Source of the DNA: Pithys albifrons albifrons
Taxonomy: Eukaryota > Chordata > Aves > Passeriformes > Thamnophilidae
Reading direction: 5' to 3'
Assembly (NCBI RefSeq): GCF_047495875.1
Contig: NC_092497.1
Location: 28,153,889 to 28,217,888, forward strand
DNA: 64,000 nucleotides
Below, piece after piece: positions 37,771 to 53,000 of the stretch; the first letter of the stretch is position 1, and every line of letters starts with the position of its first letter. Under the pieces are notes generated by a model. It was not told where the DNA came from. It did not search any database and saw only the letters and a list, made by a program, of their open reading frames with translations. The position numbers and the translations under genes were made by a program.

Positions 37771-40700
37771 TACTAGTTTCTTTCAAACTGAGGCAAGCTT
37801 GCATATAATCAAATTCAGTGTTCATTCATTGAGGGCAATGGCTGTCTACAGAAGGTATCAATTGCAGTTGCCTGACAATGCTTAGTGAAAAATGGCAAAT
37901 TTAACTTTTTGTGCTGGATGAACAGCAAAACAACAAAGTTAAATTTATGTTGAGTGTCTTCTTTTTCTTACTGTGAATGGAGACAATTTTTCACCCATAA
38001 AGATGCTTTGTACTCAATAAAATAAGAATTTACTCACTGTACTGGCTAAAGACGGTGGAAGTTCAAACAGCCAGTTTCAGTTCCCAGGACACTTCTTTGC
38101 AGGTTGCTTTTTAGCCATGTTTCAGAAGAGAAAAGTTCTGTGAGGTGAGAACGTGGACAAAGGGAAACTATACTTTGCTGCTTAAAAGAAAATTATCACA
38201 AGAACAGGAATTCTAGCTGAAAAGCCAAGCTGGTTATATTTTGAATACTTTATAACTTTTTACTCTACTTTCTGCCTTTGGCAAAAGTTGAATTTATTTT
38301 CCTGAACAAAAGAAATCAAATTATACCAGGACTGATTTTTTTTTTCCACAAGGGGAAGTTTTGATATTGGAGATGCTATTCCACTGTTTTGCAAGGAAAG
38401 ACTTTAAACTTTAGTAACAAGTTGTAAAAGGGGAAGAAAGAAAAGACAGAAAGCAAATTATACTGGTAAGAACTAGGATGAATTAGCAAATCCAACTATC
38501 TTCTGCAACATGCCTTTCCCTTATTGCCTGGCTCTCTAGCAGAAGGAGTTGTGAGAAACAAGTCAGCACTGGGTCTGACAGCAGTAATTGCCTGAAAACT
38601 ACAAGACTGTAGCTACGGGCAGAGCTGTGTATCCCCTCAGGCTCAACCGTTGCTGTGATTGGCTTTACTAGGATAATGCTGCAATCCAGAACTGGTGCAT
38701 AAATTTGGAGAAGGGGAAAGATGGGCAGGATATGGTTCCAGCCCTAGGTTCTGTATCACCATCCTGCAGATGAAAGCAGGGAAGTCAGCTGAGACAGCAA
38801 CTTAAAACAGTGTAGCTTCCCAATGAGGTCTACCTCCATCACCCGTGGGAAGGCACAGCAATAAAACCGAGGCTGTACTTCTACCACAGTGTGGGGCTGA
38901 TACTGTGCAGTGTATCCCCTGTCCTCCAGATCTACACACAGCTTTTTCTCAGAAAGCTATACTGTGCTTTAAAAGAATTAAATCCTTGTTTCAATTAACA
39001 CTGCAAAGATTTAAAAGCAAATGTGCTTCAGCTAGTCCTGTCTGCTTTGTCCTGGCACAGTCAATTCATCCCTTCTTGGGGTGGCTGGATTTGAGCCCAA
39101 GGGGATGGAATGGCTGAGAGTTTGTCCTTTGAGAAGATACTTCAAAGAGAACATTGTCCAAAGGGAAATCATCACACCTGGCTGAAGATCTGGTAGGGTT
39201 GGCAAGGAATTGCTGCACAGCAGAGCTGTGAGCTATCCCCTGTAGACTATAGGGTAGGTAGTGTATGGTAGCTGAAGGTACAAGGCCCTTGTTGTAACTG
39301 TGAAGATGTTTCTGCAGAGATCTCCTTGCTCCTCCCAGACTGCCTCATTGCTTGGACAGCATCCAAGTGGGGCTAGGAGCCTTATACTCCATCACTAGAG
39401 CAGCAAAGTGGGAAACATTACACAACCATTTGCAAGGGTGCAGCTCTTAGGGCATTTTCCTGTGTCCCTCCTGAGCTTTTGAAATGCAGATGATAATTAG
39501 ATTAGTTCATCATCTGCACCCTTCCAAAATGCAAACACATTACCATCTCTCATGCCTAAAATATCAGCCTAGTAGACTTCACAAGCAGCATGTAAACAAT
39601 TAATATTCTTGTTGGGTTTATTAACTAACACAGGCAATGATGTTAAGGTAACAATCTGGAGGGTGCATATCTTCACATGCCACTATCAAGGTTATGTCAG
39701 CAGCAAAAGCTAAAAGGAGGCTCTTTAACAGTCTTGACTTCTACATCACCAGAAAAAAGCCCAGAATTAGACACTTCCTGATAGCAACCCCTCTCCTTTG
39801 CAGACTTGGTCTTTACTTTCATGCACAAATTTAGAAATTTTTTATGCAGAAATATTTTTTACTTATATGCAGTAAAGCAATATTATTAATCTGCATTAGG
39901 GTTTCCCAGAATTACTACTATTGGTGTTAAAGGGATTGTTTTCCAAAAGAAAAGGTCACTGCAGGTGGTTCCCTTCCCACAGCAGCAGCAAGAGCAATTA
40001 TTAGCAGTGAACGAGACATATAACACAAAACTGGGCTTTAGAAAGCCTTGTCTATGGTAAAATCACAGCTGCAACAAGGGTTATCCCCTGACCCAACATA
40101 GTTATCCCCTGACCCAAATACAATATAGTCCTATTCTCCAGTGTTGATGGGTCTATAACTGTGTTCCACAGCAAGGCTTAAATGTTAAGGTTACCAGCTG
40201 CACTCTACAATGAAACTCTGTTGTAAGTGGGTCCCATGACACAATTGTATTTCTAGTAGAGAAAAACTCTAAATAGGCTAGATGCTATAGATCTCTGCTT
40301 TTTCATACACACTTTGCCCTAAGGATATCTCCAGAGAGCTGTGCTTCTCTACTTACTGCAATAGGAAGTGCTTTGATATGATGACAGGGTCATTGCCTAA
40401 GAAAATCAGAAGATTGAAAGATTCACAGTTAACTAGTCACAGAAACACTTTATGACAAATTTGAGAGAAAGACCCAGGCCTGTCTTCTCATTACGCAGTG
40501 AGAAAGCAAACATTTTTTCACCGATGGTTCCAGGAATTTAATTACTATGTTGCAGTTTATTCAGGCTCCTCAATGAAATATACATGATACTTCAACTCTC
40601 CTCAACTAGAAAAAATTTTGCCAGTTTCATTAAGGAACAGCTGAAAATCAGGGGAAAAAAAAGGCAATCTGATCTTTAAAATAGCTGTTAATACTCAGTT

Positions 40701-43390
40701 TTCAGCTCTTTGACATATACATCCCAAATGCTGTTTGTAAGGCAGAAAAAGAGTGATGGAAGCTACCCTGGTAGTGGCAGATTTCCGGGGATCTGAACAC
40801 AGTTATTTTGATCAAGCGATGGAGATATGTGCTAGATGCAGCTTGCTCCATTTTCATCAGAAGAGTTCTTTCACATGTTGGTGTTACGTGCCTTGTAAAT
40901 TATAGATTTAAGAAGCACTAATAGAAAAAGAAACCAACACTAGAAGTCCGAAGGTTAAGGGAATTAATTAAAAATGTTCTGATTCAGGGTCTGAACACTT
41001 CAATACCTTCCAGATTTCTCTGACTTTTTTTTTTGAGTATACAGTACCAGTTTTAATTGTTATGCCAACAACTCCTCATCAGATTCTTCCTGCTCCATCA
41101 GTCGATTCTGACAGAAGGTCTCAGCTGAAGTTAATGTCACTGGCTTTCTCATAAATCTTAGCTAAAACACTAAAAATTGTCTCCATCCTAATTTATAAAA
41201 ACTTGCTCTGGATTTTAAATGTTTTTGTTTGTTTGGGGTTTTTTCCTTGTTTTCTGGACACTAATCTGATCACCCCTTCTAAAGTTAGGTTCTTTAATGC
41301 TGAATGATGTTACAGGCTTGTGAGAAAAATAGCTCATTGCCTTGTGCACCTGGTATTTCATAGCATGATTCTAGGAATTGTTGCTGCAGAATGCACACAA
41401 CCCAACAGCAGTAAAGACCTCAGCAGAAAGTTTGCCTCTTTAACTTTATCATGTAAAATAATGATGGACCAAGACATTGTGTAATTCTGCCAGAGAGAGA
41501 TGTGGTGCTCCATATTATCCTGGCATGGAGAAATGATTAAGTGCACATCTCTCACCACAAAAATATCTCAAAAGTTTTGTGACTACTTCAGATTTCACAT
41601 CTATTGCATGCTCCTAGGTCAAACACAGGATGATCTCATTTCTTGAGACACAAAGAACAAAGCAGGGCAACTGAGAATTCTGCCAACAGCAGACAAAATG
41701 AGCATGAAGAGAGAGGAAGATGGATAGAAAGGAGAGAAATTACTCAGACAAGCAAGTCCTAAGAAAAAGAATTATTTATTATTGCCATATGGCAATGAAG
41801 GAGAACCCCAAAGAGTATGAGATATATCCCACTGTTTCTTTTCATGCTGGTGGCAGCTACCCATGGGAAGTTGCTCTGACCCGGTGTCTGTGTGTAATGG
41901 GAGAAGAGGAACCAAAGGTGTTCATGCAAGGCTCTGTTGCCTCTTATTTTTTTGGTTTTCCATGACAAGGTGTGGCATTTCAAAGTGTGGTAGAGCAAGA
42001 ACTTATTAAAAATCCTGCTGAATTTTATGTCAACTGAGGGTTTGTCTTTACATCTGGTAAAGCTGTTAAATGTTGTGGTGTTAAATGAACTAGATAAACC
42101 TTGGATAAATAGGTGGGAATGTGACAAGCTATTAACACGTTAACTCCAAGTATGATCCAAAGTGCTTTCTTGAATGGCGCCTTTCAGGTATCTGTTGCAG
42201 AGAAATGCTGTGGAAACTGTGATGTAAAAAGAATAATAAACTGAACTGAAATTCACAGGCAAAAATGGTGCTTACAGAAGTGGATGTAGGAGTCAATGAA
42301 ACCAGTGAAAATTACTCAGTGGATTAGATACCTGTCTCTTAGGTATTTGCTCTCTGTCTGCTGTGATATTTTAATCCTGCAATGGCAAAACTCTCCAGTC
42401 CATTCATGAATCAGCTCCTAAACTGACACTGCTTTCATTATAGTTTATTAAGAAAGAAATAAAATCTGAATTTTTTAACATTAGTGTGCCAAGCTGAAAA
42501 CCAACAAGCTGGGAACTGATTTGTGAGTAGAACAGTTAATTCTGAGTTGGTCATCCATCCTTTTGAAAGATGAATCAAACATGGAAAGCAGCAGCAGCTT
42601 TAGCATCCTGATTTTAATTCACTGACACAAGCCTCTTAGCCCTCTCAGACACACTAGATGTTTTACGTCCTGATGCTACTATACTTTTGTTACAAGTAAT
42701 TAAAAGAGTTGAAGCACATTACAGAAAATTTAAAATTTAAGTGTATGAACTACCCCCCCCAAAAGATGAACAGACTGTTCACTGTACTATATGTATTGTT
42801 AATGACAGGTTTGCATCCTCTAAAAATTCAAAATAGCAACCTCCCACCACAACTGATTTATGTTTTGCAATGGTCTACTAGAGCTTTTTGATGGGAAGAA
42901 GCAGCAACAGAGAAGGCTCAAATGTGTGGCTTCCACATATCACTAAATTTATAAGACATTTTTACATTAATTTTAGAGAGACTTGGAGGTCACCTCAGGT
43001 GTTCAAACTAGGAGCAATGTCAAGTACACTCAACTCTCACGTATTTAAAGTGAACTTTTCCAGAGTACTGACAATATGTGAGCGAGTGAGTGAGTGAGTG
43101 AGTGGACCAGAATTGGAGTGGACTCATTTGGGGGTTCCATTTTTGGAGTGATTCTGCTAGCAATTATAAGCATAGCCCTCCCTAGCCATTTAGGTAATTT
43201 AAAATTATTAAATGTTTCTAAAATAAGAATTGGGTTATAAAGGATATAATTTAACTTAAGAGTAATTTGTTTCATTATTTCAATTTTCCCAAAGGATTTT
43301 ATTGTGGTACAATTTGAGAGTGTATATACAATACTACTATGTCCATTGCACTCGAGTCTTTAATTGCAGAAGATGCCATTGTAATACGTT
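37771..43390. other. gene-free stretch
   Basis: Ordinary AT-rich sequence with short frames. Small local duplications occur at 40081-40121 (a 21-bp unit, twice). A GAGT repeat lies at 43080-43104. Nothing else was recognised. Confidence 0.55.
43080..43104. repeat. GAGT microsatellite
   Basis: About six GAGT units, the first degenerate (gagc). Confidence 0.95.
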
Positions 43391-43456
43391 GGCTAGGTTA
43401 ACATTTGGATTTAATGATCTTAAAGGTCTTTTCCAACACAAACAATTCTATGATTT
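43391..43456 (+). mobile_element. CR1 LINE 3' end fragment (sense)
   Basis: Contains the typical CR1 3' terminal block on the plus strand, TTTAATGATCTTAAAGGTC, then TTTTCCAAC and a tail ATTCTATGATTT that is a copy of the CR1 octamer. Strongly 5' truncated and diverged. Confidence 0.75.
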
Positions 43457-46244
43457 CTAGCTCATGCATTTTTCCCCCTCATTATCATAGTCAGCTACGG
43501 TACACAGCACAGATCAAGATCAACATTTTTTGCCACATTTATGTAAACATTTGTTGTGGAGAGGGGTCCAGATCATGTAGAAGAACATTCTTGGGATGTG
43601 TTTATGTGAGCACAGAAGCGTACAAATACAGATGGCTCCTTTTTACCCCCTCCTTTAATATGAAAACAAGCGTGATAAATATTATTTGAAGATACATTGC
43701 CAGAGCATCATAAACAGGAATACCTTGTTCTCTGAAGACCATAATTAATCTCTCACCTTAGCTGCCTTTCACATGATCACATTTTGATACCACTCTAACA
43801 CCATTAACTGCCATCTCTCTACTTCCTCTTTTTTTTTTAATTCCCTATGACTTTTCAGTTTTCATATTCTGTATCAATGGGATAAGCTCCCTACAAAAAT
43901 GTTGTTGCGCTCTGCTTTTTGTCTGGGTTATCTTGAGATTCATAGTGGAAAAATATAAGGGTTGGCAGATGAATTAACAATAATACATTAATATTTTGTT
44001 ACAAAGTTTGAATCATATCCCTAAATTGTTATAAAAATATGTTTTTAACAATATAATTCCTTATCCAGACATAACACATCTGACTGTGAATCTGACAGAT
44101 GATATAAACAGGAAAAGTAATATATTAGAGACCCTTTAGCACCAAAATGATCTGAGTGCTGAAACATAGCACAACCTCCAGCTGAATCAGTTATGAACAG
44201 GTGGTAGAGGCTGACACAGGGCTGAAAGTGTATTCATTTGGAAATTGAAAATAAGATCCTCCACCCCCAGACCCATTGAAGGAGTATTTTACATATGAGT
44301 AAATGACTCGTGACCTGACATAATTCCCCGGGTAATCTCTCTGTGTAATATCTTTCCTTTGGAGTTACCTTTGGAAATGTTTTCTAAAGGGCTGACTAAT
44401 GTCTACATAGTCATGGCAAGTGGGGTTCTAGCCTACTTATTTCATGGGACCAAAATTTTAAATATTTGATTTGGTGATTTTCTAGATTAACTGGTAGCGC
44501 ATTCCTTTTCTACCCTCCTTGGAGATGTGTTACTTAAAATAAAACCTGCAGAACAGATACTTTTGAAGTAGAAAACACTACCTGTAATTTTTTATTCTAC
44601 TAAGAGACACCTGTAAGATCAAGCTCACTACTTTGTGGCCTGTCCTGCTATCTAGAAGGATAACATTCCCTGGGAACATATTTGCTCCTAATATTTCTCT
44701 CCTCAGTGATATGATCTCAATTTGCAGCATTGCATGTTTTAGAGATTCCTACAATACCTCAAACCTTGTGGCATGCCTGAGTTAAGGAGAGCTGCTAAAG
44801 CTTTAACAAATGCAGGCCTGCAATTAAAATATTACCTTCCCAGAAGGAGCTGGCTACTTTTTATTGTGTTTAAGTTTCTGAATCTGTCCCTTATCCCATT
44901 CAGTGTAACCCAGCCATAGATAGAGTCGTCAGAATGAAATTTGGTTCCCAAGATGTTTTCTTGTCAGTTCTATGATAAGATGCCTGAATTAATACAAACA
45001 TCAAGGTATGAAGAGTGCCAATGATTTTGATTTGGGTAACTAAATTCAAGCACATTCTTAAGAAATCTCCTTATTTTGTGCAGGCTGACATAAGCAGTCT
45101 TGTAAATATGTACTTATGTCTTGGAAATGTTTTGCTGAATCAAAATGAATGTTACATCTATGAAGTGAAATTTCAGACCTGGGTCCCCCATTCTTTGGTC
45201 CATGTCATGTAAGAAAACCAAGACTGTGACTTCTTAATCAGTAAGGAAAAAAAAACAAAAAACAAACCCAAACAATTTTTGACCATGAACTTCCATATCA
45301 TTAACTTCTCCAGACATTCTTGTACTGCCAATACTAACATTTTAGCTTAACATGCAGAGTTTTGTTCTTAGGAAGTATTATTTTCATTATCAAGTGGTGT
45401 CTTCTTTTTTTATCTGTAATCTGGAGTCTTAGGCCCAAGCTTACTAATAAAGGTCTTCCCCATGTTCACGACCTACCAGGCTTGACAAATTTTTTATAAC
45501 TGTGACCTCTGAATAAGACTGAATTTCTTTGCTACTCTTAGTTATTCCTCATTATAGAGGCCATTTTGAAACATTTTATTCTTACTTTCAAATATGACAA
45601 TCAAGTTAAATTAAATCCACACCCTGCTATTATTTTGTTTGTAGCTTACATGATTTTCTTGGAAGTGTCTTTGTTTCACATTAGTTTTTTTAATTAACCA
45701 AGTCCGTGCAATATATGTTGAAATGTGGTTTAAGTCCTTAGTTTTACTCATGCTGTTTCTTTAGATTTCCTGTATTTTTGTAACCAGCTACATTAGCAGC
45801 TAAATAGTTATGATGTAACTTCTTTCAGTTTTTATGCAGCAGACATCCTCCTGTGATATCTTGAAGTGTCACATTTCTGGTAGCACAATTACAGGAACTG
45901 CTAACATCTCCATGTACCCAAAATAATCTCCAAATAGTTTCAGTATTATGGAGCTTTTTATTGAGGGCAAGAACACTGAGTTGCCTTTATGTCCTTGATT
46001 TTACTACAGTGCATACAGCTATTTTCTCTTCAGCACTGGGGGGCAGAGCTGACCCGCTCTGTGCACAGACTGTACTTCGGTAGGTATGCTGGCAGGACCT
46101 TGCTCTTCTGCCCACGTGTTTGTCATAAATGTGAAATCTGCTGTGCACAGTTAGACAAAGTGGCCAGTGGGAGCCACCTCAATCCAACACAGAGCAAAGT
46201 CACAGCAAGGCAAACAGATCGCAACACTTTGTTTTATTACAGTA
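43457..46244. other. gene-free stretch between CR1 pieces
   Basis: AT-rich, short frames only. No element ends or RNA genes seen. Confidence 0.5.
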
Positions 46245-47015
46245 TCACAGAATCATAGGACAGTTTGGGTCGGAAGGCACCTAGTCCAACCCCACTGCCA
46301 TGGATAGGGACACCTTCCACTAGACCAGGTTGCTCAAGATCCCATCCAACTTGCCCTTGAACACTCCTAGGGATGGGGCATCCACAGACTCTCTGAGTAC
46401 CTGTGCCAGTGCCTCAACACCATCACAAAGAATTTCTTTCTAGCATCTAATATAACCCTGCCTTCATTCATCTTGAAAACATTCCCTCTTATCCTGTCAC
46501 TCCATCCCTTGTAGCCCATGTGCCTCTCCAGCTTTCCTGTAGCTCCTTTTTGTACTGGAAACTGTTCTAACGTCTCCCCAGAGCCTTCTTTTCTCCAGGC
46601 TGCACAACCACTTTCTGCCCTTCCTCATAGGAGAGTGTTCCAGCCCTATGAAGATCTTCATGGACTCCTCTGGACCTGCACCAACAACTCTGTGTCCTTC
46701 TTATCGTGGGAGCCACATAGCTGGACCCAGTATGCAGGTCGGGTCACATGAGAGAGGAGTAGAAGGGCAGAATCCCCTCCCTTGGCCTGCTCTGGTCATG
46801 CTTCTTTTTTTCTGCAGCCCAGGACAAAGACTTTTTGGTTTGGGAGTGCACATATTGAGCTTCTCATCCTCCAGCACTCCCAAGTCCTTCTCATCAGGGC
46901 TGCTCTCAATTCATTCTTCTCCCAACCTGTGTTTGTGCTTGGGATTGCCCTGACCTGGGGACACAAACTTGCACTTGGACTTGCTGAACTTCAGAAGGTT
47001 TTCTCATAAACCTTG
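46245..47015 (-). mobile_element. CR1 LINE, 5'-truncated 3' end (antisense)
   Basis: The plus strand begins with cacagaatcatagga, the reverse complement of the CR1 terminal ATTCTATG repeat. It then runs through the complement of the CR1 3' UTR (tagtccaaccccactgcca) and the end of the reverse transcriptase ORF region (aacttgcacttggacttgctgaacttc) to about 47015. Short plus-strand frames here are antisense to the LINE and not genes. The upstream boundary is approximate, and no intact ORF2 frame remains. CR1 is the dominant LINE of birds. Confidence 0.85.
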
Positions 47016-50000
47016 TAGGAGTATAATATCTTCAGACAATGCAGTCTGCAATTTCACTGAAATTGACTCAATGGATGCTATGAACAGACATACATGCACA
47101 GATAGGGGTGCATGCTCATATCCTGTGAAAATGTGAGCTTTTATCTTTTACGGAGCCAGGTTAGAAAAAATTTTGAGGTTAATCTCATGTCCTCATGTCA
47201 CTCTCTTGGCCATTGTCTACTTCATCTGCATTGCCAAATTGCCTTTTTCATTTCTTTTCCCACTGGAGATGCATCAGTTCAACAGCTGAAGAACAGAAGT
47301 AAAACATTCTACTTCTAAAAAATTAGTCTAATCTCCTAAATTTTGTTTTGTTTTGTTTTTCCATAGATGAGGTTTTCTTAAGGAAATCTCTTTGGATGTC
47401 ACTCTGTGACTTTGAGTTGAGGTTTCGTTTGCAATGCACATATATTGGTTATTAAAAAGCCAGAATTCACCATCTGCCTCAGTCTTCCCTGATGTCAGAG
47501 GCAGTGAAAGTAAAGTGGACGTCAGAAAGAGGCAGCTAGAATAACCAATGGAATGATGTCTCCCAGCTTTTCTTGGCTGTCTAGATAGGTAACAGCATTT
47601 TGTGCCCTCAAAAAACCATGCTAGGAAGGGGAGAGGAAATTCTGCAAGAATAACAAAGGCAAAAAATGCAGAGGAAGGACTAGGAGGACTCAGAAGGATA
47701 AGAGGAAAGAGTCGATTTGGGGTTCAAAGATACAAGAGGTCCCTTGAGATTTTGATTCACGTATGGGAATAATCCTAAAGGATCTGACACTTCCACTGCA
47801 TACTTCACATCAATTTTAATTTCTTCAGCTGATTTCCCACTTTTGTCGAATTAACTTCTTTCCAATTAGACTTGCCCTTAAAATAAAATGCCCTTGATCT
47901 TTGCTAATATTTGTAATGGAATCAAAATCCCCAGGGATATAGACATTAGGATTCAGAGGCAAGTCTATGCTCATTTTTGTATTTACTTTTCAATTACTTT
48001 TTTTTAAGAATTAATAATCTTCCTAGCCTGGATTCACCCTTGAAAGTCCACAAGGACCAGCTACAGAACAGTCCTCCATCATCCCACACATTCCCATTCT
48101 GTGGAAGCAGCAAATTCCTCTTCATCAGAGAGACATGTTCTGGATGCAGAGTCAGATTAAGCCTGTTTCTGAAGTCTCAGATAGAATTTGAAATAGTATT
48201 TTCTTTTTATAGACTTAGAGAGAAGAGCAAATCTTGCCCATATTTCCACTGTGAGTTTGAAAAATTATTTTGTCCTATTTTCAAGCCCAAAGAGCTGGCT
48301 GAACACCTGGACACAGTGGTGGTGAAGACCCCATTTCCCTCATGCTCTGGGGGCTGAAAATCTTGACTGTTCAAAATAGTTATACTTTCCTCCACTTTTT
48401 CCCACAAAAGGCATCTTAAATTCAGGGATATTATACAGTTCTATATGTAAAATGCAATTTATATTCAAAATTCTGTTGATAAATTTAATTAAGATTTGTT
48501 TTCACCAATCCTTTAACTCAAAGTCCCAGTTATTTCTAATACCACCACTTCTGGTGCCGTAGGTTGTGAAACACCTAATGAAATGATGGTCATTTGTTGG
48601 TAAAATGAAGAGAGAAGGGATGGTTCACAGGAGGCTGGGGAAGTTCAGCTAGTCTGCAAGACGAAATGGTCCATAAAGCATGTTATAGTGGGTTGAAAAT
48701 TAAAGGAAAAAATTAAATTAAATTACCAACCTCTTTCCATGCCATATCTATTCAGAAATTGCATACCAGATCATCCTCAATGCTCTTCTAACCTTAACAC
48801 TACTTTAGCCCTGAAAAATGATGGGAACTCAAAGTTTGCACAAAAACTTAAGATAGGGCATGTTTCTCTGTCTTACCAGCTCAGAAGATGGGTGACATGC
48901 CAATACCCTTTCACTTCCTATCTGCAGGTAACTCTTTGATACATGGCAGTCAAAGGGAGAGTAGAAGGAGACAGAAAGCTGTGTGCTTAGGTTATGAACT
49001 GTTCTTGCACCTCCTGGTGCACAGGAAGATGAACTGAAAAACCATGCCACTGTACTGAACCTTGGTAAGGAGGATGGCTGGAACCAGCTCAATGTGAAAA
49101 GAGAAAAATGCAAGAGAGGAACAGTTATGAAAATGGCATTCTCACATTGTTTGGACATCAAACCCCAGTATATCATGGCAATTTCATAGACCACCGCACA
49201 CCCTCAGATAGAAAGGTCACATGCTGTTTATTAAGCTGCTTTTCCTTTTCCATTTTTCTGAAGCCATGGCAGACCTGGCAATGTCTCCTTACAGATCTGC
49301 CCATTGAGCCAGTTAATGAGCAGATGTGTGGACAAATAGGGACAAAACATCTAAGAGTTGTTAGTCTTCAAGTATAAAGTTGTCCATTTGAATATTAGTA
49401 GTAAAAACAACTTTAGGCCTGTTCCTGCAATCCAGTCCCATGAAATGGTCTAGGCTGTGTGCGTCACCCCACCATTTAACTGATGTCCAGACGGAAGATG
49501 TGCAAACTCCTCCAGGCCCTGATTGGACTCAGGACATCATTTCCAGAGCCCAGCCTCTTTTTTTTGCCTTAATTCAGCTTCTCTCATCTTGAAAGCAAGA
49601 AAACAGACACAAGGACTTGACTCTTATCACCCTGCTCTGTGGAAAATGATGTTCGGGGTTTAATGTACCCACAAACAGCGACTACAGGGCCTGGGGCAAG
49701 GTTGCTTTGTACATGGCACTGTGTGTGATGAAATGACTCTGGAAGACAAGATCAAAGGCAGTGTGGGAAGGTGGCTTGTTGTTTCTCTGTCATTGCTGAG
49801 GAGATTGTCATTAATTCTCTGTGTTTTCACCCTTGTGTAGGGGCCATATTCACTGGAAACCCACTTTGATGATCTGCACTTAATATGAACAGGCTTCCGT
49901 CATTCCCTCCTGCCCACCTGCTTTTCTTCCCCCATTTTTCAGTCACATCCTGAAGCTTTCACAGGGAGCTGCACACCAGGGACAGAAGGTGATGTGACAT

Positions 50001-53000
50001 TTGTCTGAGGCAGCTTTTCTGTGCCCAGGGCATCCTGTAAATGAGAGGAGTACTAAGACTCTAACAAAAGTCAGATAAAGGGAAAGGACGAAGGGATGTA
50101 ATGAATGAAACTTCCATTAAGCCTAATGTAAGCAGTTTCTTCATGTTATCTGAGGTTATCCAGGCTGACAAGTAAGCAATGCTGTTGTCAGGCACTTTAA
50201 CAAAAAAGCATGCCATCTGTGTGCAATACACTGGAGCCACAGATGTGCCATGTTTAAATGAACTAAAGCATGAAAGACAACTCTTGACCAATTCAGTGTG
50301 GAAAATCAGTGAGTTTGCTTTTTCAATTAGCACAGTGAGAAGTGCTCCCTTCTCCCTCCTGTTACACCAATTAAAAATGCTGTATTTCTTCAGACCATTG
50401 CCCTCAAAAAAGTTTTAAATTCCAACTAAGAATTTTACTATAGGAGGCACAGCCCATTCTTCTGTCATGACTTGCTTTTTTTTCCTGTTGCTTGCTAGTT
50501 TGGTGATTTAAAACAGCTCTCAATTCCAATGGCTGCCCAAGGATTGTCTCCTGTACTAATACAACCTTCAGAGGAAGAGTTCAGGTGATACTTTTGTCAC
50601 TTCTGGTGATGAGATATTCTTAAATAAGAGAAAGGATCCAGCTTGCAGCCCTTGTGGGAGACAGTGACTCAACGATCCCAGCTGTTGCAGCTTGGGAGAA
50701 AAAATGGTTATCATATTGACAATAATTGGTCAGGAGTAGAAGTTCTTCTTGCCGTGAATATTAGGATACTGCATATTCTCCCAGGACAGGACAACAGAGC
50801 ATTTGGAAGCACAAATCCATACTATGAGCCTTCTTGTGCACTGATGGTAGATATTGGTCTGGGCTTTTTGCACTGAAAGAGATAAATAAAGTGTGTTTAT
50901 GGAACAGGGGAAGAGGAGAAAGAAAGAGGGAGGAAATCACTCAGTGACTGCCAATAGCCTGAGGTTAGAGTTTCCCCTAGATGTGTGCAAGACAGTTAAA
51001 ATTTGAGGAGGGGTAAGAAAGCAAGTACTAATTCCTCCCCGTACATTTAAAAAGCTAGGATGAAGAGGGCTGGTTTGACAATTCTCCTGTATTTTTGATG
51101 TTTCTGCAGATCTGAGCCATGGTTCCATGCTAAGTTTCTGTATTAAAATAAATGTCAGTGCATGAGGGGAAAATCCCACACACTTTAACAAAACACTCAA
51201 TATATATGAATTAGGGTAGCACTTAAATACTTCCATGTAACTGGACACTTCCTTTAAAAGCAATTTTTATGCTACAAAATCAGCAACAAAACATCTCTCT
51301 AATCTATTAACCTACATGCTTGAGTCTGAATTTCCAAGATATACGTCACCTCCTCTGGAGCTTTGATCTTGTGTTAGAAGGGAAAATAGCATTATTATCA
51401 TATTCATTGCTGTTGACAGAGGATTTGATATTTTAAGAATGCTTTTGAGATGCCTAAGTTAAGAAAAGAAGGATTCTGCACTCCTTATTAAGAGGAATAA
51501 GAGTAGTAGTTTGATCAACATGATACTCTAACATGATACTCTACGCTGAAAAAAACCCCCTAAAGACAATGAAGTTAATAGCTAATGAGAGAGGTGCTTA
51601 CACATAGGATGAGCACCCAGTGATTGGCCAGCCCTCTACCTGATGCAAACAACTTAATTACAGTTCTTCATGATAACCTCAACACTTGCAGGACTGTATG
51701 GGTCTGTCAGTTCCCAATTTAAAATGTGATTTTTGAGGTTGGAGATATTGGTCCATCCCAAAACATGCCAGACACAGACATGACATATTATGTGAACTGC
51801 CAGCATAGAGATACATATTGGTTGGGTTTTTTACAAGTGAAAAATGCTTTAATCCTTTGAAACATGACTGAACTTCAAAGAAAATACAGCACTGTCAGGC
51901 TTAAATGCTCAAAAGAATGCTATGCTATATTTTCCCCTCTCGAATTCAATATGTTAAATTATAACATTATATATATATATAATGTACATATAGATATATA
52001 CAGAGACTTATATACATATATATAGAAACATATATGTAAACATATATGGGTGCATATGTATGCATATATATAAATATATATACATTAAAGGAGCTCCTTA
52101 TTTCTTCTGTTCATTCATAAGCTCTTGTCATATGAAGGACTGTTTTCCTTCAGGCACTCATCCAGGACAATTACCTTTTTTTTAAATTTGCTTTTAGTCT
52201 TTGGTTTTGGGGAGTTTTTGTTTTTTGGGGTTTGAAGACAGTTTGAAAAATTGTTCCTGGCATCACAACATACTTTTAAGGCCTGAAGTGCTAAAAATGG
52301 ACTTTGTAGATTACTTGATTTGGTTAAAAAAGAAATAAAGGGTTCTGAGGAACAGGAAATATTTTCATTACATTTCAAAATTATTTCCAAGACTGTGCAT
52401 TAAAGCACAATTAGAAGAAATCAGTTGAAATCAAAACCCTTTATTCTGGAAATTCTAGCAAAGGGATATTTCAACAACATGGAAAAAATAATTTTCCTGA
52501 TTTCCTCTAAAGAGGGTGTCCAGTAAAAACCTCCATTGCCCAGCAGATATATGTGTGAGCAGGTCCATTGTGTGTAGGTCTTACAGAATGTCTAGTTGTT
52601 GCTACAGACACTGAGACCGAAGGCTAGATGGAGGCTGCCACTGGGATGGGGCAGCTCTCTCTCTGACCATGGTCACACCCTGTCCACAGGTCATAACATA
52701 TCGTCTGGTACAAATATTGAATCCTATTTACACGTATGTAGGTAAATCTTACTGTTAGTGTGATGTTTTTGTAAAGGGTGTGAAAATTAAATATGTGTTG
52801 ATTCTGTGGTTTAGTGGACAGATGAGCCAGTTAGAATAAACTAGGTGCCATCCCACCTCATGGTGGTGTGTGTAGTTCAGTGCAAGCCTCCTCTGATGGT
52901 GCTGCTGAGGCACCATAAGGTATAGGTTATCCCAAACTGAAAGTCATTCTCTAGGTGTCATGAAATGAGGCCTTGCATTTACATGGCATAATGTCTAAAA

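Noticed and set aside
46518..47009. Several plus-strand frames of 75-100 codons
   Set aside because: Antisense of the CR1 LINE.
47977..48357. 126-codon frame
   Set aside because: No domain, no context; length is within chance for a 64-kb AT-rich window.
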